A DNA stretch of 64,000 bases from Thiopseudomonas alkaliphila (GCF_001267175.1 NZ_CP012358.1:1882001-1946000), one strand, 5' to 3'; shown: positions 53,031 through 63,243, counted from the stretch's first letter. Translations and numbers: made by a program. The notes: generated from the sequence alone by a model not told the origin.

Positions 53031-53278
53031 TGACCGTCCTCCTTGCCGGGCTTGGTGGGCGGCACCGGGTCGTATCCACCAGGATGCAGAGGGTGGCAGC
53101 GCCCAAGACGCATCAGGGTGAGCCATGAGCCTTTGAGCGCGCCATAGGTCTTCAGCGCCTCAATGGCATATTGCGAGCACGTGGGGTGGAAGCGGCAACG
53201 TTGACCGAGCATCGGGCTGATGAACAATTGGTAGCCGCGCACCAGTAGCATCAGCAGTTGTGAGGGCCAGCGCTTCAT
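53024..53278 (-). CDS. yidD: YidD-family membrane insertion factor copy
   Basis: Encodes 84 residues with the family core [42 protein letters not shown] and [15 protein letters not shown]. YidD assists YidC in inserting inner membrane proteins and is normally encoded between rnpA and yidC. This copy is in the zinc operon, its ATG overlapping the cysS stop and its stop overlapping the queD remnant, so it is a second copy whose function here is unclear. The three Cys are conserved. Confidence 0.9.
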   Translation of the reverse strand: MKRWPSQLLMLLVRGYQLFISPMLGQRCRFHPTCSQYAIEALKTYGALKGSWLTLMRLGRCHPLHPGGYDPVPPTKPGKEDGQC

Positions 53279-54690
53279 GCAGGCTCCTTGGCAACTGGGC
53301 GTAGCAGTGGTCCGGTAGATGTGTCTTCAACCATGAAGCCTAGGCCTTCCAACTCCTCGCGCAGCGCATCCGCTCGGGCGAAGTTGCGATGTTTGCGCGC
53401 CTGTTCACGTTGCACTAGAAGAGCCTTGAGCCTCTCGTCATCGGCATACTGCGCGACGGCTAACGGCGTTGTCGGACGTAGCGTTGCCAGGGCGGCATGG
53501 GGCTCCTGTTGGAATAGTCCCATCAATCCCGCAGAAGCCAGCAACAAAGACTTGGCATGTGATTGTTGAACCGGGGTGACCGCGTCATCGAGTTGCTTCA
53601 ACAGAACGTGCAGTCGCATCAAGGCGTTTGGGACATTCAGATCATTGCGCAAGGCCTCCAATACCTCTGGGTCTACCTCGGTTTGGGGCTGGATAGGTAC
53701 CTGTTCGACCTTTACCAGGCTCTCGTAATAGCACGTCAAGGTCTGTTTCGCGGCCTGGAGACGTTGGGCGTTCCAGTTCAGCGGTCGACGGTAGTGAGTG
53801 GACAGCAGTGCCAGCCGGATTGCTTCTCCCGGCGCCTGTTCCAGTAGCTCGCGCATCAACAGCACATTGCCCAGTGATTTGGACATTTTTTGCCCATCCA
53901 CTGTAACGAAGCTGTTGTGCACCCAGGTGCGGCAATAGAGTGTGCCGTGTGCGCAAGTACCCTGTGCGATTTCATTTTCGTGATGGGGGAAGATCAGATC
54001 CTGCCCACCGCCGTGAATGTCGATGGTGTGTCCCAGGTGTTGTCCGATCATGGCCGAGCACTCCACATGCCATCCGGGTCGGCCTCGGCCCCATGGGCTG
54101 TCCCAGCCTGGCTGGTCCGGCGTCGACGGTTTCCAGAGCACAAAGTCCAGCGGGTCGCGTTTGTACGGAGCAACTTCCACACGAGCGCCTGCCAGCATGT
54201 CTTCGGTGCGTCGGCCCGACAGTCGCCCATAGTCTGGATAGGACGATACATGGAACAACACATGCCCTTGCTTGATGTAGGCGTGGCCCCGTTTAACCAA
54301 CGTTTGAATCAGCTCGATGATCGCAGGGATGTGGTCGGTGACACGAGGTTCGAGTTCAGGCGATAACACACCCAGTGCTTGCATATCCTCATGGTAGGCG
54401 TCGATATAGCGATGGGTGATGGTACTGATGGGAACGCCCGCAGCGGCTGCAGCAGCATTGATCTTGTCATCCACGTCGGTGAAGTTGCGTGCGTAGATCA
54501 CCTGTGGGTAGTCGTGCCGCAGCAGTCGGGACAGCAAGTCAAAGGCCACGGCGGGGCGCGCATTGCCGATATGGGCGAAGTTATAGACCGTAGGGCCGCA
54601 CACATACATCGTCACCCGATCCGGTTGTTCGGTGCGCAACGGCTCCTTTTGGCGCGTCAAGGTGTTGTACAGGCGGATGTGGGGTGTCAT
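53275..54690 (-). CDS. cysS: Cysteinyl-tRNA synthetase copy (CysS2)
   Basis: Encodes 471 residues, full length. The class I motifs [14 protein letters not shown] (HIGH-like) and KMSKSLGN are intact. The zinc ligands of the family are kept: Cys in MYVCGPTVY, Cys in WHVECSAM and HHENE. It is therefore not obviously zinc-free, unlike hisI and the dihydroorotase here. It may bind zinc more tightly or simply increase the enzyme level. ATG overlaps the previous stop and its stop overlaps yidD. A housekeeping cysS is presumed elsewhere. Confidence 0.93.
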   Translation of the reverse strand: MTPHIRLYNTLTRQKEPLRTEQPDRVTMYVCGPTVYNFAHIGNARPAVAFDLLSRLLRHDYPQVIYARNFTDVDDKINAAAAAAGVPISTITHRYIDAYHEDMQALGVLSPELEPRVTDHIPAIIELIQTLVKRGHAYIKQGHVLFHVSSYPDYGRLSGRRTEDMLAGARVEVAPYKRDPLDFVLWKPSTPDQPGWDSPWGRGRPGWHVECSAMIGQHLGHTIDIHGGGQDLIFPHHENEIAQGTCAHGTLYCRTWVHNSFVTVDGQKMSKSLGNVLLMRELLEQAPGEAIRLALLSTHYRRPLNWNAQRLQAAKQTLTCYYESLVKVEQVPIQPQTEVDPEVLEALRNDLNVPNALMRLHVLLKQLDDAVTPVQQSHAKSLLLASAGLMGLFQQEPHAALATLRPTTPLAVAQYADDERLKALLVQREQARKHRNFARADALREELEGLGFMVEDTSTGPLLRPVAKEPA

Positions 54691-55127
54691 CGAGCGGACT
54701 CCGTGGCTTGCGGGAAGACCTGCTGGAAGGCCCGGAAAGTGGCTTCGATCGCGCTTTTACTTACATCCTGCGTGATAAAGACCAACCGAGAACGATGATC
54801 GTTGGTCGGCCAAGTGGGTGACGGAACGGGAGGGTGGAAGATATGCTTACTTCCATGTATAACAATCGGCTTGTCATGCCCTTCAACATTCAAAAAGCCT
54901 TTGACGCGCAAGATCAAGATGTTACTGCCGAGCAGATTCATCAGCACCTTCAGCCACCTCACAAGCAAGTGATCCAGCCCCATCCCGCCGAGTTTGTTGA
55001 TGATGACCAAAATATCCGCCCTCTTGGTTTGTTGTACGAGATGGTTCAACACGATTGTCTTGCCACTGTCGAGAAGACCTGTTAGTAACGTCACAGAAAT
55101 CAGATTATGGGAGGAACTAGAGCTCAT
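54687..55127 (-). CDS. Internally deleted COG0523 GTPase-like gene
   Basis: Encodes 146 residues, far below the 320-400 of COG0523. The N-terminal Walker A is damaged ([10 protein letters not shown] instead of GFLGSGKTT), then [18 protein letters not shown] matches the N-terminal NEFG-GLDH segment and is followed directly by the C-terminal region [24 protein letters not shown]. The CXCC metal-binding motif and the G4 motif are absent. The frame stays open with ATGA overlaps on both sides, so an in-frame deletion is likely, and a shortened peptide may still be made. Confidence 0.8.
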   Translation of the reverse strand: MSSSSSHNLISVTLLTGLLDSGKTIVLNHLVQQTKRADILVIINKLGGMGLDHLLVRWLKVLMNLLGSNILILRVKGFLNVEGHDKPIVIHGSKHIFHPPVPSPTWPTNDHRSRLVFITQDVSKSAIEATFRAFQQVFPQATESAR

Positions 55128-56038
55128 GTAAGTACTCCTTCAGGTAACGGAGAGGCCCAAGCCACTGCATCATGAGGATGCAAACTCTCAAGATGACGGA
55201 CGTGAATGCTGGGTCGTATATAGTCGTCCAGGGCAGCCTCGATACGACGCACTGCGTCTTCGACGAACATCAGGTTTTGGCCGTTGAGCGATGCGAATAC
55301 TTGTTCATCAGCACGTTTGACGGCCGTTTGCAGTGGTGTGCCGACAGCCTGCTCAATTCGCTCGATTAGTGGCAGCAAACCAAGCATAGTAGTCTCATCG
55401 TTGGTGTTCACGGCGACCACCGCTTCACTGCGTTGGCTGTGTGGTGTTGCCAGAGAGGCATGGCGACGCAGCCAAGCTGCCGCGCTAGTGGTTTCTATAG
55501 ACTCCTGCGCTTCGAAGGCTTCCTTGAACCTTTGTTCGATTAGCTGTCGAGACAGAGCTGCCGAACAGGGGCATGTCGAAGAGTAACCTACGGTGACTTG
55601 CATGCGACAGTTGAACCTGCCGTCGATGAGCGAGGCGTCAAGGCGAACTGGGTAGGACTTCCAGCCAGAAAGGTCTTGAGTAATTAACGCTGGGCGGCGC
55701 ACCAGCAGATCCAAGTTCAAACGCAGCCGTGCGCTGCGGCTGTCGCAGTCTTGATGGCTGTCGATCATGGCCTTTAGTAACTGATGTAAGCCGGCGCGCG
55801 AAAGCGCTTCACCTTGGCCTAAGGTATCCAGCAATCGGTACAACCGAGACATATGGATGCCCTTGATGTGTGGTACCGGCAGGTCAACCTGCACATCGGC
55901 GCGCGCATGCAGATCACGGCGGTACCCCGGTTCAGCCACAGTGATGGGGAGGTCGATATTCTGCATACCGACCCAGGCGAGTGGGCTCAAGTTGGAAGAA
56001 ATATCAGTGATTGAGACATCAGGTAGTGCTATATTCAT
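55124..56038 (-). CDS. folE2: GTP cyclohydrolase FolE2 (zinc-independent)
   Basis: Encodes 304 residues from ATG at 56038, which matches the family start ([12 protein letters not shown]); a longer frame to 56095 is possible. FolE2 opens GTP to make dihydroneopterin triphosphate for folate when zinc-dependent FolE fails. Conserved features are [12 protein letters not shown], the catalytic Cys in [53 protein letters not shown] and the final [10 protein letters not shown]. FolE2 uses various metals and is typical of Zur regulons. Confidence 0.94.
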   Translation of the reverse strand: MNIALPDVSITDISSNLSPLAWVGMQNIDLPITVAEPGYRRDLHARADVQVDLPVPHIKGIHMSRLYRLLDTLGQGEALSRAGLHQLLKAMIDSHQDCDSRSARLRLNLDLLVRRPALITQDLSGWKSYPVRLDASLIDGRFNCRMQVTVGYSSTCPCSAALSRQLIEQRFKEAFEAQESIETTSAAAWLRRHASLATPHSQRSEAVVAVNTNDETTMLGLLPLIERIEQAVGTPLQTAVKRADEQVFASLNGQNLMFVEDAVRRIEAALDDYIRPSIHVRHLESLHPHDAVAWASPLPEGVLT

Positions 56039-56102
56039 ACTCAAATCCAATGTGGAATGGGGTGCACCCCACTCGGTCTGGAGCATGGGGAGCACGGTCG
56101 AA

Positions 56103-57320
56103 TTAGGACCAGTTGGGGAAAGGGTTATGCCAAGTTGTCCAAACGTTGGGGCCGTGAGCCATTTCCTCGTCGGTCAGCAAACAGGCTTCAAAACGGGCAC
56201 GTAGCGCTGTTTCGTCCATGTCCATGCCAATCAATACGAGCTCTTGGCGGGCATCACCTACTTGGTCATCCCATTTCGCACGAATCAGCGCGACCGATTC
56301 TGGGTCTTGCGGCCAGTGCTCCTGTGGCATTGCTGCCCACCAGTAGCCAGCAACACCATGCCGCGCGACAGCACCAGCCTGTGACCAAGAACCAGCTAAT
56401 GTCGGGTTTGTCGCCAGCCAGAAGAAGCCTTTAGAGCGAACCACACCCTGCCATTCGCTTTCGACCAGATCGAAAAAACGCTGGGGGTGAAAGGGGCGAC
56501 GAGCTCGGTAGACAAAGCTACTGATGCCGTATTCTTCAGTTTCGGGAGTGTGCGTACCACGAAGCTCCTGTAGCCAGCCTGGAGCTCTGGACGCTTCGTC
56601 GAAATTAAACAAGCCCGTATTCAGCACGCGCTCCAGCGACACCTTGCCAAACTCCGCGATTTCGATGCGGGCTCGGGGGTTGAGGCTGCTCAAAATAGCC
56701 ATCAACCGCTCGCGTTCTTCGGTGCTGATGAGATCGATTTTGTTGAGCACAATCACATCGCAAAATTCGATCTGCTCAATCAGCAGATCCACTACTGTGC
56801 GCTCGTCTTCTTCACCCAGGGACTCGCCGCGCGACTGCAAACTGTCATATGAGCTGTAATCGCGCAGGAAGTTGTAGGCATCGACTACCGTAACCATGGT
56901 ATCGAGCTGAGCCATTTCGTTCAGACAGCGGCCATCTTCCCCTTCGAAAGTGAAGGTTTCAGCCACAGGTAAGGGTTCAGAGATGCCTGTAGACTCGATA
57001 ACTAGTTGGTCGAATTTTCCTTCTCTTGCGAGGCGTTCGACCTCTACAAGGAGATCTTCGCGTAAGGTGCAACAAATACAGCCGTTGCTCATTTCTACCA
57101 GCTTTTCATCCGCGCGCGACAATTCGGCACCGCCCTCGCGCACTAGATCAGCGTCAATATTGACCTCGGACATATCATTAACGATCACCGCAACGCGCCG
57201 TCCCTCACGGTTATTAAGAATGTGGTTAAGCAAAGTGGTCTTGCCCGCGCCAAGAAAGCCAGATAAAACGGTGACAGGGAGTTTGTGGTGCGTGAGCAGG
57301 GTTTGAGTTTGGGGGCTCAT
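56103..57320 (-). CDS. COG0523-family GTPase, zinc metallochaperone (ZigA-like)
   Basis: Encodes 405 residues. Motifs are [17 protein letters not shown] (Walker A), the metal-binding [11 protein letters not shown] (CXCC, about residue 77), ESTGISEP and LNKIDLI (G4). The C-terminal CobW_C domain contains [10 protein letters not shown] and IGMDMDE. COG0523 proteins of the ZigA/ZNG1 type are induced by zinc lack and deliver zinc to key enzymes. Second gene in the operon, 49 bases after the zur-like gene and 64 before folE2. Confidence 0.94.
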   Translation of the reverse strand: MSPQTQTLLTHHKLPVTVLSGFLGAGKTTLLNHILNNREGRRVAVIVNDMSEVNIDADLVREGGAELSRADEKLVEMSNGCICCTLREDLLVEVERLAREGKFDQLVIESTGISEPLPVAETFTFEGEDGRCLNEMAQLDTMVTVVDAYNFLRDYSSYDSLQSRGESLGEEDERTVVDLLIEQIEFCDVIVLNKIDLISTEERERLMAILSSLNPRARIEIAEFGKVSLERVLNTGLFNFDEASRAPGWLQELRGTHTPETEEYGISSFVYRARRPFHPQRFFDLVESEWQGVVRSKGFFWLATNPTLAGSWSQAGAVARHGVAGYWWAAMPQEHWPQDPESVALIRAKWDDQVGDARQELVLIGMDMDETALRARFEACLLTDEEMAHGPNVWTTWHNPFPNWS

Positions 57321-57369
57321 TTATGTATACCTGTGTAAATATGAAATATAGTGCTAATGTTTTCTAGAT

Positions 57370-57774
57370 TCAGATGAGAGTTGTCTGAGCAAGCTTCATG
57401 CAGTTCACACACGCGCCACGGAGTTCAATTGCGTGGTCTCCCATAAAAAAATCGTGGTTTTCTGCCCAGCACTCCAAGCGTTGACCTAGATCGTTATCGA
57501 CAAACTCGTCGATATGTCCACAGCTTTCACAGATAGCGAATGCCTTGAAACTAGGCTTGCAGCGCTGAGCGTACTTACAGGTGACGTAAGCGTTCAGAGT
57601 TTCCAAGCGATGTGCAAGACCATGTTGTATTAGCTGTTCCAATGCGCGATAGATCTGCACGGGGGCCTTTAAGCCAACTGCACGTAGCTGTTCAAGAAGT
57701 GCATAAGCGCTGAGTGGGCGATCAGCGCGTTGCAGAGCGTTCAAAACAAGCTGTTGGTTTGTGGTCAGTTGCAT
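57370..57774 (-). CDS. Fur-family regulator, Zur-type
   Basis: Encodes 134 residues. The N-terminal winged helix is recognisable (LVLNALQRADRPLSAYALLEQLRAVGLKAPVQIYRALEQLIQHGLAHRLE) and two CXXC pairs, CESCGH and CVNCMK, form the structural zinc site. The recognition-helix sequence LKAPVQIYRAL is Zur-like (known Zur: KPPTVYRALDFL). It heads the operon with AGGAG 6 bases before the ATG, and a Zur-box-like palindrome lies 52 bases upstream. Autoregulation and zinc-responsive repression of the whole run are inferred. Confidence 0.88.
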   Translation of the reverse strand: MQLTTNQQLVLNALQRADRPLSAYALLEQLRAVGLKAPVQIYRALEQLIQHGLAHRLETLNAYVTCKYAQRCKPSFKAFAICESCGHIDEFVDNDLGQRLECWAENHDFFMGDHAIELRGACVNCMKLAQTTLI

Positions 57775-58113
57775 TGAAATCTCCTAGTCAGTCTCATGCG
57801 AACTGGTTGGTAGAATTAGTTACTTTGTTGTAACGTTATAACATATCAATATTAAAGCGGTAGTTCAACTTCAAGAGTTTAGCGAGTTTGGATTATTGTA
57901 TTATTTTTTAGGGCCGTTATACGGCTAACCTAGCTTTAGTAAGATGCTCTAGGTTGGTCTGTGGAATGAGTGATTTGGAGCAATAGCACCACTATGGAGA
58001 ATCAGATGCGGTTTACTGCCACATCTGAATGCTATAGATTAACAGGAGTTATTTCTGCAGTTATACGTAAGGAAGAGATAACTCTTGTTGCGGTGCTTTT
58101 AGTTGGATGTGGT
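57775..58113. other. Intergenic region upstream of the zinc operon
   Basis: The 339 bases between the zur-like start and the TRAP permease stop hold the Zur-box-like site at 57826-57843 and a weak GCCGT/ACGGC hairpin near 57913. A 41-codon frame at 57994-58119 is not convincing. No terminator with a proper T-run was found for the permease gene. Confidence 0.5.
57826..57843. promoter_or_regulatory. Zur-box-like palindrome at the head of the zinc operon
   Basis: TGTTGTAACGTTATAACA is an 18-bp palindrome with one mismatched pair; read on the minus strand it matches the Zur core TGTTATANTATAACA at 12 of 15 positions. It is in the promoter region of the zur-like gene, and the same half-site TGTTATAAC occurs upstream of the TonB receptor at 36372. 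Confidence 0.65.
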
Positions 58114-60663
58114 TTATGATTTTCGACGTCGACTTTGCAGCCAAGCGATAAAGCCTAGGAGTAATAATCCCGGAATCCACATCCATTCTTTCTGGATACG
58201 ATCGGTCGGTGCACGAACGCGTAAAATTTCCTGATCAAACTCTAAGCCAAGGTCAGCCGCTTGGCTGCCAAAAGCCACGTTGTCGATCAGTAGTTTGCCA
58301 TCTTCAACCATCAGTTCTAGGCCTAGTTTTTCTAAGCGTTGCTCACCTGTATCGCCAGAAGGCACTGGCAGTAACAGGACAAACTCACGGGGCTGACCAA
58401 TACCATCTTCACCCATGATCCGTAAACGTAGTTGGCTGCCTTCATCTACTTGACCTAAGGCTTGCACCATTTCGGTTGGTGGAATTTCTTGGTAAGGGTC
58501 ATGCAGCTTATCCATCCAAAAGCCTGGGCGGAATAAGGTGAAAGCCACTAACAACAGTAAGACACTGTCGTACCAACGGTTTTTGGTGATAAACCAACCT
58601 TGGGTTCCAGCGGCAAAGATCAGCATCGCGATAGTGGCTACAACAAAGATTAATAACCCGTGCCAAAAGCTCACATCGATTAACAGTAAATCGGTGTTAA
58701 AGATGAACAAGAAAGGCAGTGCTGCAGTACGTAAACTGTAGTAAAAGGCCTGCACGCCGGTTTTAATTGGACTGCCCTTAGAAACTGCCGCCGCCGCGAA
58801 GGAGGCCAGTCCCACCGGAGGAGTCACGTCGGCCATAATGCCGAAGTAAAACACGAATAAGTGCACGGCAATTAATGGCACGATCAGTCCATTTTGTTGG
58901 CCCAGCTGGACAATCACGGGTGCTAGCAGGCTTGAGACCACAATGTAGTTGGCGGTAGTGGGTAAACCCATACCTAAAATCAAGCTAAATACCGCAGTAA
59001 ATAGCAGCATCAACAGTAGGTTGCCCATCGACAGTAGCTCGACTAAATCAGCGAGAACTAGCCCAACACCGGTTTGGGAAACGGCACCGACGATGATTCC
59101 AGCCGCTGCGGTTGCAATCCCAATCCCGATCATGTTGCGCGCACCGGAGATTAAGCCTTCACGTAGGTCGATTAAACCATCGGTAAAACTGCCATGATTA
59201 AAGCTATGGTCTTTGCGCATCCAGTTCAGCAATGGGCGCTGGGTGATTAAAATCAGCATCAGCATCACACTGCCCCAGAACGCGGACAATCCGGGCGACA
59301 AGCGTTCGACCATCAAACACCAGACCAACACCACCACCGGTAAAATAAAGTGCAGACCAGACAGCAGCACCTCTTTCGTTTTCGGTAGCACATCAATCGG
59401 TTTATCTGAGGCATCCGCCGGCAGCGGTGGATTTGAAGCCGCAATTTTTAACAAGCCTAAATAGGTGACCAATAAAATAATGGCCGAACCTAACAGCATG
59501 TACTCGCCAAGCACGGGCTTGAGCCAGCCGAGCCCGTAATATACCAGCAGTGAAATACCCGAGATCAGCATCACGCCAAAGGTAAAACCGGTTAAGCGGC
59601 GTAACCAAGGTTTGGGTGTGTGTTCACCAATTGGCTGCATGCCCAGTTTTAGCGCTTCAAGGTGCACAATATATAGCAAGGCAATATAGGAAATTGCTGC
59701 TGGTAAGAAGGCATGCTTGATCACTTCAACGTAGGGAATCCCCACATATTCCACCATCAAAAACGCAGCAGCGCCCATCACTGGCGGCATAATTTGCCCA
59801 TTAACCGAGGACGCCACTTCCACTGCACCGGCTTTTTCTGCTGAGAAACCAACGCGTTTCATCATCGGAATAGTGAACGTACCGGTGGTCACTACGTTGG
59901 CAATTGATGAGCCAGAAATCATCCCGGTCAGTGCAGAAGAAACCACCGCCGCTTTGGCTGGACCACCGCGCATGTGTCCCAGTAGGCTAAAGGCTAGCTG
60001 GATAAAATAGTTACCGGCTCCAGCACGTTCGAGTAGCGCCCCAAAGAGTACAAATAAGAACACAAAGCTGGTGGAAACGCCCAATGCAATGCCGAACACC
60101 CCTTCGGTGGTAATCCACTGATGGTTTGCGAGCGCATTAATACTGACGCCGCGGTGGGCGATCAGGCTGGGCATATAAGGGCCGGCCAAACTGTAGATTA
60201 AAAAGATTAGGGCAATAATCGCCAGTGGTGGACCAAGGGCGCGACGGGTGGCTTCCAGTAGTAAGGGAATACCAATACAGGCGGTTACCATGTCGCCAGT
60301 TGTTAAACTACCTGGGCGTAGCGCTAACTGTTGATAAAAAATAAACAGGTAGGCGGCACTGGCGGCAGCCACCAGTCCCAAAGCAATATCAATTAAGGGT
60401 ACACGGTTACGGGGTGAGCGCTTAAAGGCTGGATAAGCTAAAAAAGCTAACAACAACGCAAAAGTTAAATGGATTGCGCGGGCTTGGGTGTCATTAAACA
60501 CCCCAAATCCGAAAATGAAGGGCAGTGGTGAGGCAATCCATAGTTGGAAGCTCGACCATAATAATGCCAAGCCAGCCATCACCTTGGCCATTACGCCATC
60601 GGGCAAGCGCGCACCGGTATCTTGAGCAATTAGCTCTTGGGTAGAAAGTTGTTTCTCAGGCAT
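58114..60663 (-). CDS. TRAP transporter fused permease (TAXI type)
   Basis: Encodes 849 residues. Small and large TRAP membrane subunits (DctQ- and DctM-like) are fused: hydrophobic helices in residues 25-180 then a long run in 180-760 with the family stretch GAVEVASSVNGQIMPPVMGAAAF and MADVTPPVGLASFAAAAVSKG. The C-terminal 100 residues form a soluble DUF3394-like domain (QLRLRIMGEDGIGQPREFVLLLP) ending in a last helix. TAXI-type TRAP systems take up organic acids with a sodium gradient; substrate not predictable. It lies 94 bases after the TAXI binding protein gene. Confidence 0.93.
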   Translation of the reverse strand: MPEKQLSTQELIAQDTGARLPDGVMAKVMAGLALLWSSFQLWIASPLPFIFGFGVFNDTQARAIHLTFALLLAFLAYPAFKRSPRNRVPLIDIALGLVAAASAAYLFIFYQQLALRPGSLTTGDMVTACIGIPLLLEATRRALGPPLAIIALIFLIYSLAGPYMPSLIAHRGVSINALANHQWITTEGVFGIALGVSTSFVFLFVLFGALLERAGAGNYFIQLAFSLLGHMRGGPAKAAVVSSALTGMISGSSIANVVTTGTFTIPMMKRVGFSAEKAGAVEVASSVNGQIMPPVMGAAAFLMVEYVGIPYVEVIKHAFLPAAISYIALLYIVHLEALKLGMQPIGEHTPKPWLRRLTGFTFGVMLISGISLLVYYGLGWLKPVLGEYMLLGSAIILLVTYLGLLKIAASNPPLPADASDKPIDVLPKTKEVLLSGLHFILPVVVLVWCLMVERLSPGLSAFWGSVMLMLILITQRPLLNWMRKDHSFNHGSFTDGLIDLREGLISGARNMIGIGIATAAAGIIVGAVSQTGVGLVLADLVELLSMGNLLLMLLFTAVFSLILGMGLPTTANYIVVSSLLAPVIVQLGQQNGLIVPLIAVHLFVFYFGIMADVTPPVGLASFAAAAVSKGSPIKTGVQAFYYSLRTAALPFLFIFNTDLLLIDVSFWHGLLIFVVATIAMLIFAAGTQGWFITKNRWYDSVLLLLVAFTLFRPGFWMDKLHDPYQEIPPTEMVQALGQVDEGSQLRLRIMGEDGIGQPREFVLLLPVPSGDTGEQRLEKLGLELMVEDGKLLIDNVAFGSQAADLGLEFDQEILRVRAPTDRIQKEWMWIPGLLLLGFIAWLQSRRRKS

Positions 60664-60698
60664 AAAAGAACCTGCTGTTAACAGCTAAGAAAGCGAAA

Positions 60699-60727
60699 AA
60701 CGCCCGCACCTGAGTAGGTGGGGCGTT
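60699..60727 (-). terminator. Hairpin between TAXI binding protein and permease genes
   Basis: On the minus strand AACGCCC-CACCT pairs with AGGTG-GGGCGTT (one bulge), followed by TTTTT. It could end most transcripts after the binding protein gene and so keep that protein in excess over the permease, a common arrangement in such operons. Confidence 0.78.
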
Positions 60728-60757
60728 CAATTACAATCACGAAGTAACGCGTTTAAG

Positions 60758-61738
60758 TTACATCCAGCCGCGTTCTTTGTAGTAACGCACCGCACCGTCA
60801 TGTAAAGGCGCAGAGAGACCGGCTTTGATCATTTCTTCTTCTTTTAGATCTTTAAATGCAGGGTGCAATTTCTTAAAGCGATCTAAGTTATCAAACACCG
60901 ATTTAACTAAAGCATATACCGTGTCATCGCTGACTTTAGCGCTGGTGGTTAATACGGCTTTACCGCCAATCGATGGCGTGGGATTGTCATTACCCTTGTA
61001 CACGCCACCTGGAATTTCGGCTTTGGTGTAGTAGGATTTTTCTGCTAGGAGCTGATCAATTGCTTCGCCAGTGACCGGAACTAACACCGAGTCGACGGTG
61101 GTCGTGGCTTCTTGAATTGCACCATTGGGATGACCTACGAAGTAAGTCATGGCATCAATGTTATTGTCGCCTAACGCACTGGCTTGTTCAGCTGGTTTAA
61201 GCTCTGCAGCTAAGGCAAAGTCTTTTTTACTCCAGCCTTTGACCGCCATGATTTCTTCTAAGGTGTCACGCTGACCTGAACCTGGGTTACCAACGTTTAC
61301 ACGTTTGCCTTTAAGGTCATCAAAGTTGGCGATATGCGCATCGCGGCGGGCCAAAATGGTGAATACTTCACTTTGGAGAGAAAATACTGCGCGGATATCG
61401 TCCATTGCGCCTTCTTTTTCAAAGGGCGCCAGACCTTCCATAGCTTTGTATTGGTGATCAGATTGCATCACCCCAAAGTTAAATTCGCCGCTGCGAATGC
61501 CATTTACGTTGGCCACACCGCCACCACTGGCTGGGGCGTTGCATTTGATGCCGGTAGTTTTAGTATCGCGGTTTACAAAGCGGCAGATTGACTGCCCAGC
61601 TACGTAATACACTCCGGTTTGGCCACCTGTACCGATGGTTACAAACTTATCGTCTGCTTGCACAGCGCTGGTAGCGCCTAAGCTAAGACCTGCCAGCGTA
61701 GCGGACAGGGCCCATGCGAGGGATTTACCTTTAATCAT
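60758..61738 (-). CDS. TAXI-family TRAP solute-binding protein
   Basis: Encodes 326 residues from the ATG at 61738, which has AAGGAG 8 bases upstream; the longer frame to 61783 adds a non-signal leader. A signal peptide (residues 1-28, ending AVQA-D) exports it to the periplasm. The TAXI signature region ATIGTGGQTGVYYVAG is seen as VTIGTGGQTGVYYVAGQSICRF, followed by the NPGSGQRDTLEEIM stretch. It captures the substrate for the fused permease. Substrate unknown; glutamate or C4-type organic acids occur in the family. Confidence 0.92.
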   Translation of the reverse strand: MIKGKSLAWALSATLAGLSLGATSAVQADDKFVTIGTGGQTGVYYVAGQSICRFVNRDTKTTGIKCNAPASGGGVANVNGIRSGEFNFGVMQSDHQYKAMEGLAPFEKEGAMDDIRAVFSLQSEVFTILARRDAHIANFDDLKGKRVNVGNPGSGQRDTLEEIMAVKGWSKKDFALAAELKPAEQASALGDNNIDAMTYFVGHPNGAIQEATTTVDSVLVPVTGEAIDQLLAEKSYYTKAEIPGGVYKGNDNPTPSIGGKAVLTTSAKVSDDTVYALVKSVFDNLDRFKKLHPAFKDLKEEEMIKAGLSAPLHDGAVRYYKERGWM

Positions 61739-61831
61739 GGGATGACTCCTTGATGTTTGTTTGTCGAAAATGCTGAAATGCAATTTTTTCGAGATCGGGC
61801 GGATATTAACGTATTTTTAATCGAATGCGTA

Positions 61832-63136
61832 TTATCCCAAGGTTTTGCGAAAAACTTTAGAATTGCGTTGGAAGTTGTATAACTCTGCTTTTTTCTGTGG
61901 TAACTGTTCGAGCTGGCAAGGTTCAAAGCCGCGCTCTTGGAACCAGTGTGCGGTACGGGTGGTAAGGACAAACAGGCTATTTAAGCCCTGGGCTTGAGCG
62001 CGCTGCTCAATCCGCTCCAGTACGGCATCACCACGGCCGCCGTGGCGATATTCAGGGTGGACTGCTAAGCAGGCGAGCTCTCCTGTTTGTTCTTGGGGAA
62101 ACTCATATAAGGCGGCGCAGGCAATGATGGTGCCGTCACGCTCGACAATCGAGAAGTGGCTGATTTCTTGCTCAAGCAGATCTCTTGAGCGGCGCACTAG
62201 GATTCCTTGTTCTTCAAGGGGGCGGATCAGCTCCAGTAAGCCGCCCACATCTTCAATACTAGCCTCACGTACTTGTTCAAATAGCCCGGCACTAATTAAG
62301 GTGCCGCTGCCATCGCGGGTAAAGAGTTCGGTTAATAAGGCGCCATCTTCGGCATAGCTGACTACATGGCAGCGCTTAACAGTCTCAGCGCAGGCTTGTA
62401 CGGCGCTACTTAATAACGAACGACTGGGCGCGGTAGTGGGTAGTTGCTCGGCTAGCTGCCGCGCTTGTTCAAGGTTCAGTTCACGTAATAGTTGCTGCTT
62501 AGTATCGACAATGCCAGGTTCGGGGCTAAACAAAATTAACTTATCGGCATGCAAGCTGAGCGCTGCTTGGGTTGCAACGGTTTCGGCTGATAGGTTAAAG
62601 GCCTCACCGGTAGGCGAATAACCTAATGCAGATAGCAGCACAATATTTTGCCGCTCTAATACTTGGCTAATCGCTGCACGATTAATCCGCCGTACTTCAC
62701 CAGTGCTTTGTAAATCAACACCCTCTACTACGCCAATCGGTTTAGCTGTTACCCAATTACCGCTGACTACTTGGACCTGGGCGCCGCGCATGGGAGAAGA
62801 GGCCATATCGGTGGAGAGTAAGGCTTCTATTTGAATCCGTAATTGACCTACTGCCTGTTGCACACAGTTTAAGGTGGGGCCATCGGTAATACGCAGACCT
62901 TGATGATAACGCGAGGCCAGCTGTTGCTCGGCCAGTCGCTGTTCAATTTGTGGACGAGCGCCATGCACCAGTATCAGCTTGACGCCTAGGCTATGGAGTA
63001 AGACTAGGTCGTGAATGATGGCTTGAAAATTGGGGTGAGCCATGGCCTCGCCTGGCAGCATAACCACAAACACTCGGCCGCGGTGGGCATTGATATAGGG
63101 CGAGGCATTGCGTAGCCAGGTAACAGAATTGGGCAT
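61832..63136 (-). CDS. argA: Amino-acid N-acetyltransferase (N-acetylglutamate synthase)
   Basis: Encodes 434 residues, the ArgA length. The N-terminal amino-acid-kinase-like domain (VVMLPGEAMAHPNF, LILVHGARPQIEQRL) binds arginine for feedback inhibition, and the C-terminal GNAT domain (ACAALYEFPQEQTGELACLAVHPEYRHGGRGDAVLERIE) acetylates glutamate with acetyl-CoA, the first step of arginine synthesis. It is monocistronic, facing the same way as the TAXI gene 94 bases further on. Confidence 0.96.
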   Translation of the reverse strand: MPNSVTWLRNASPYINAHRGRVFVVMLPGEAMAHPNFQAIIHDLVLLHSLGVKLILVHGARPQIEQRLAEQQLASRYHQGLRITDGPTLNCVQQAVGQLRIQIEALLSTDMASSPMRGAQVQVVSGNWVTAKPIGVVEGVDLQSTGEVRRINRAAISQVLERQNIVLLSALGYSPTGEAFNLSAETVATQAALSLHADKLILFSPEPGIVDTKQQLLRELNLEQARQLAEQLPTTAPSRSLLSSAVQACAETVKRCHVVSYAEDGALLTELFTRDGSGTLISAGLFEQVREASIEDVGGLLELIRPLEEQGILVRRSRDLLEQEISHFSIVERDGTIIACAALYEFPQEQTGELACLAVHPEYRHGGRGDAVLERIEQRAQAQGLNSLFVLTTRTAHWFQERGFEPCQLEQLPQKKAELYNFQRNSKVFRKTLG

Positions 63137-63243
63137 GGTTAATCCAAAAGCAAAGTAAAGTCAGTGATTAATTTAATGCATCAGTCAGTTTACGCAAGGG
63201 TTGGCGCTAATCTGTGAGGCGATATGTTCTTTAGGCATAAAAA

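Noticed and set aside
57994..58119. A 41-codon plus-strand frame (MENQMRF...) near the zur-like gene
   Set aside because: It has only a weak ribosome binding site, no recognisable motif, and overlaps the end of the TRAP permease gene on the other strand; chance is the simpler explanation.
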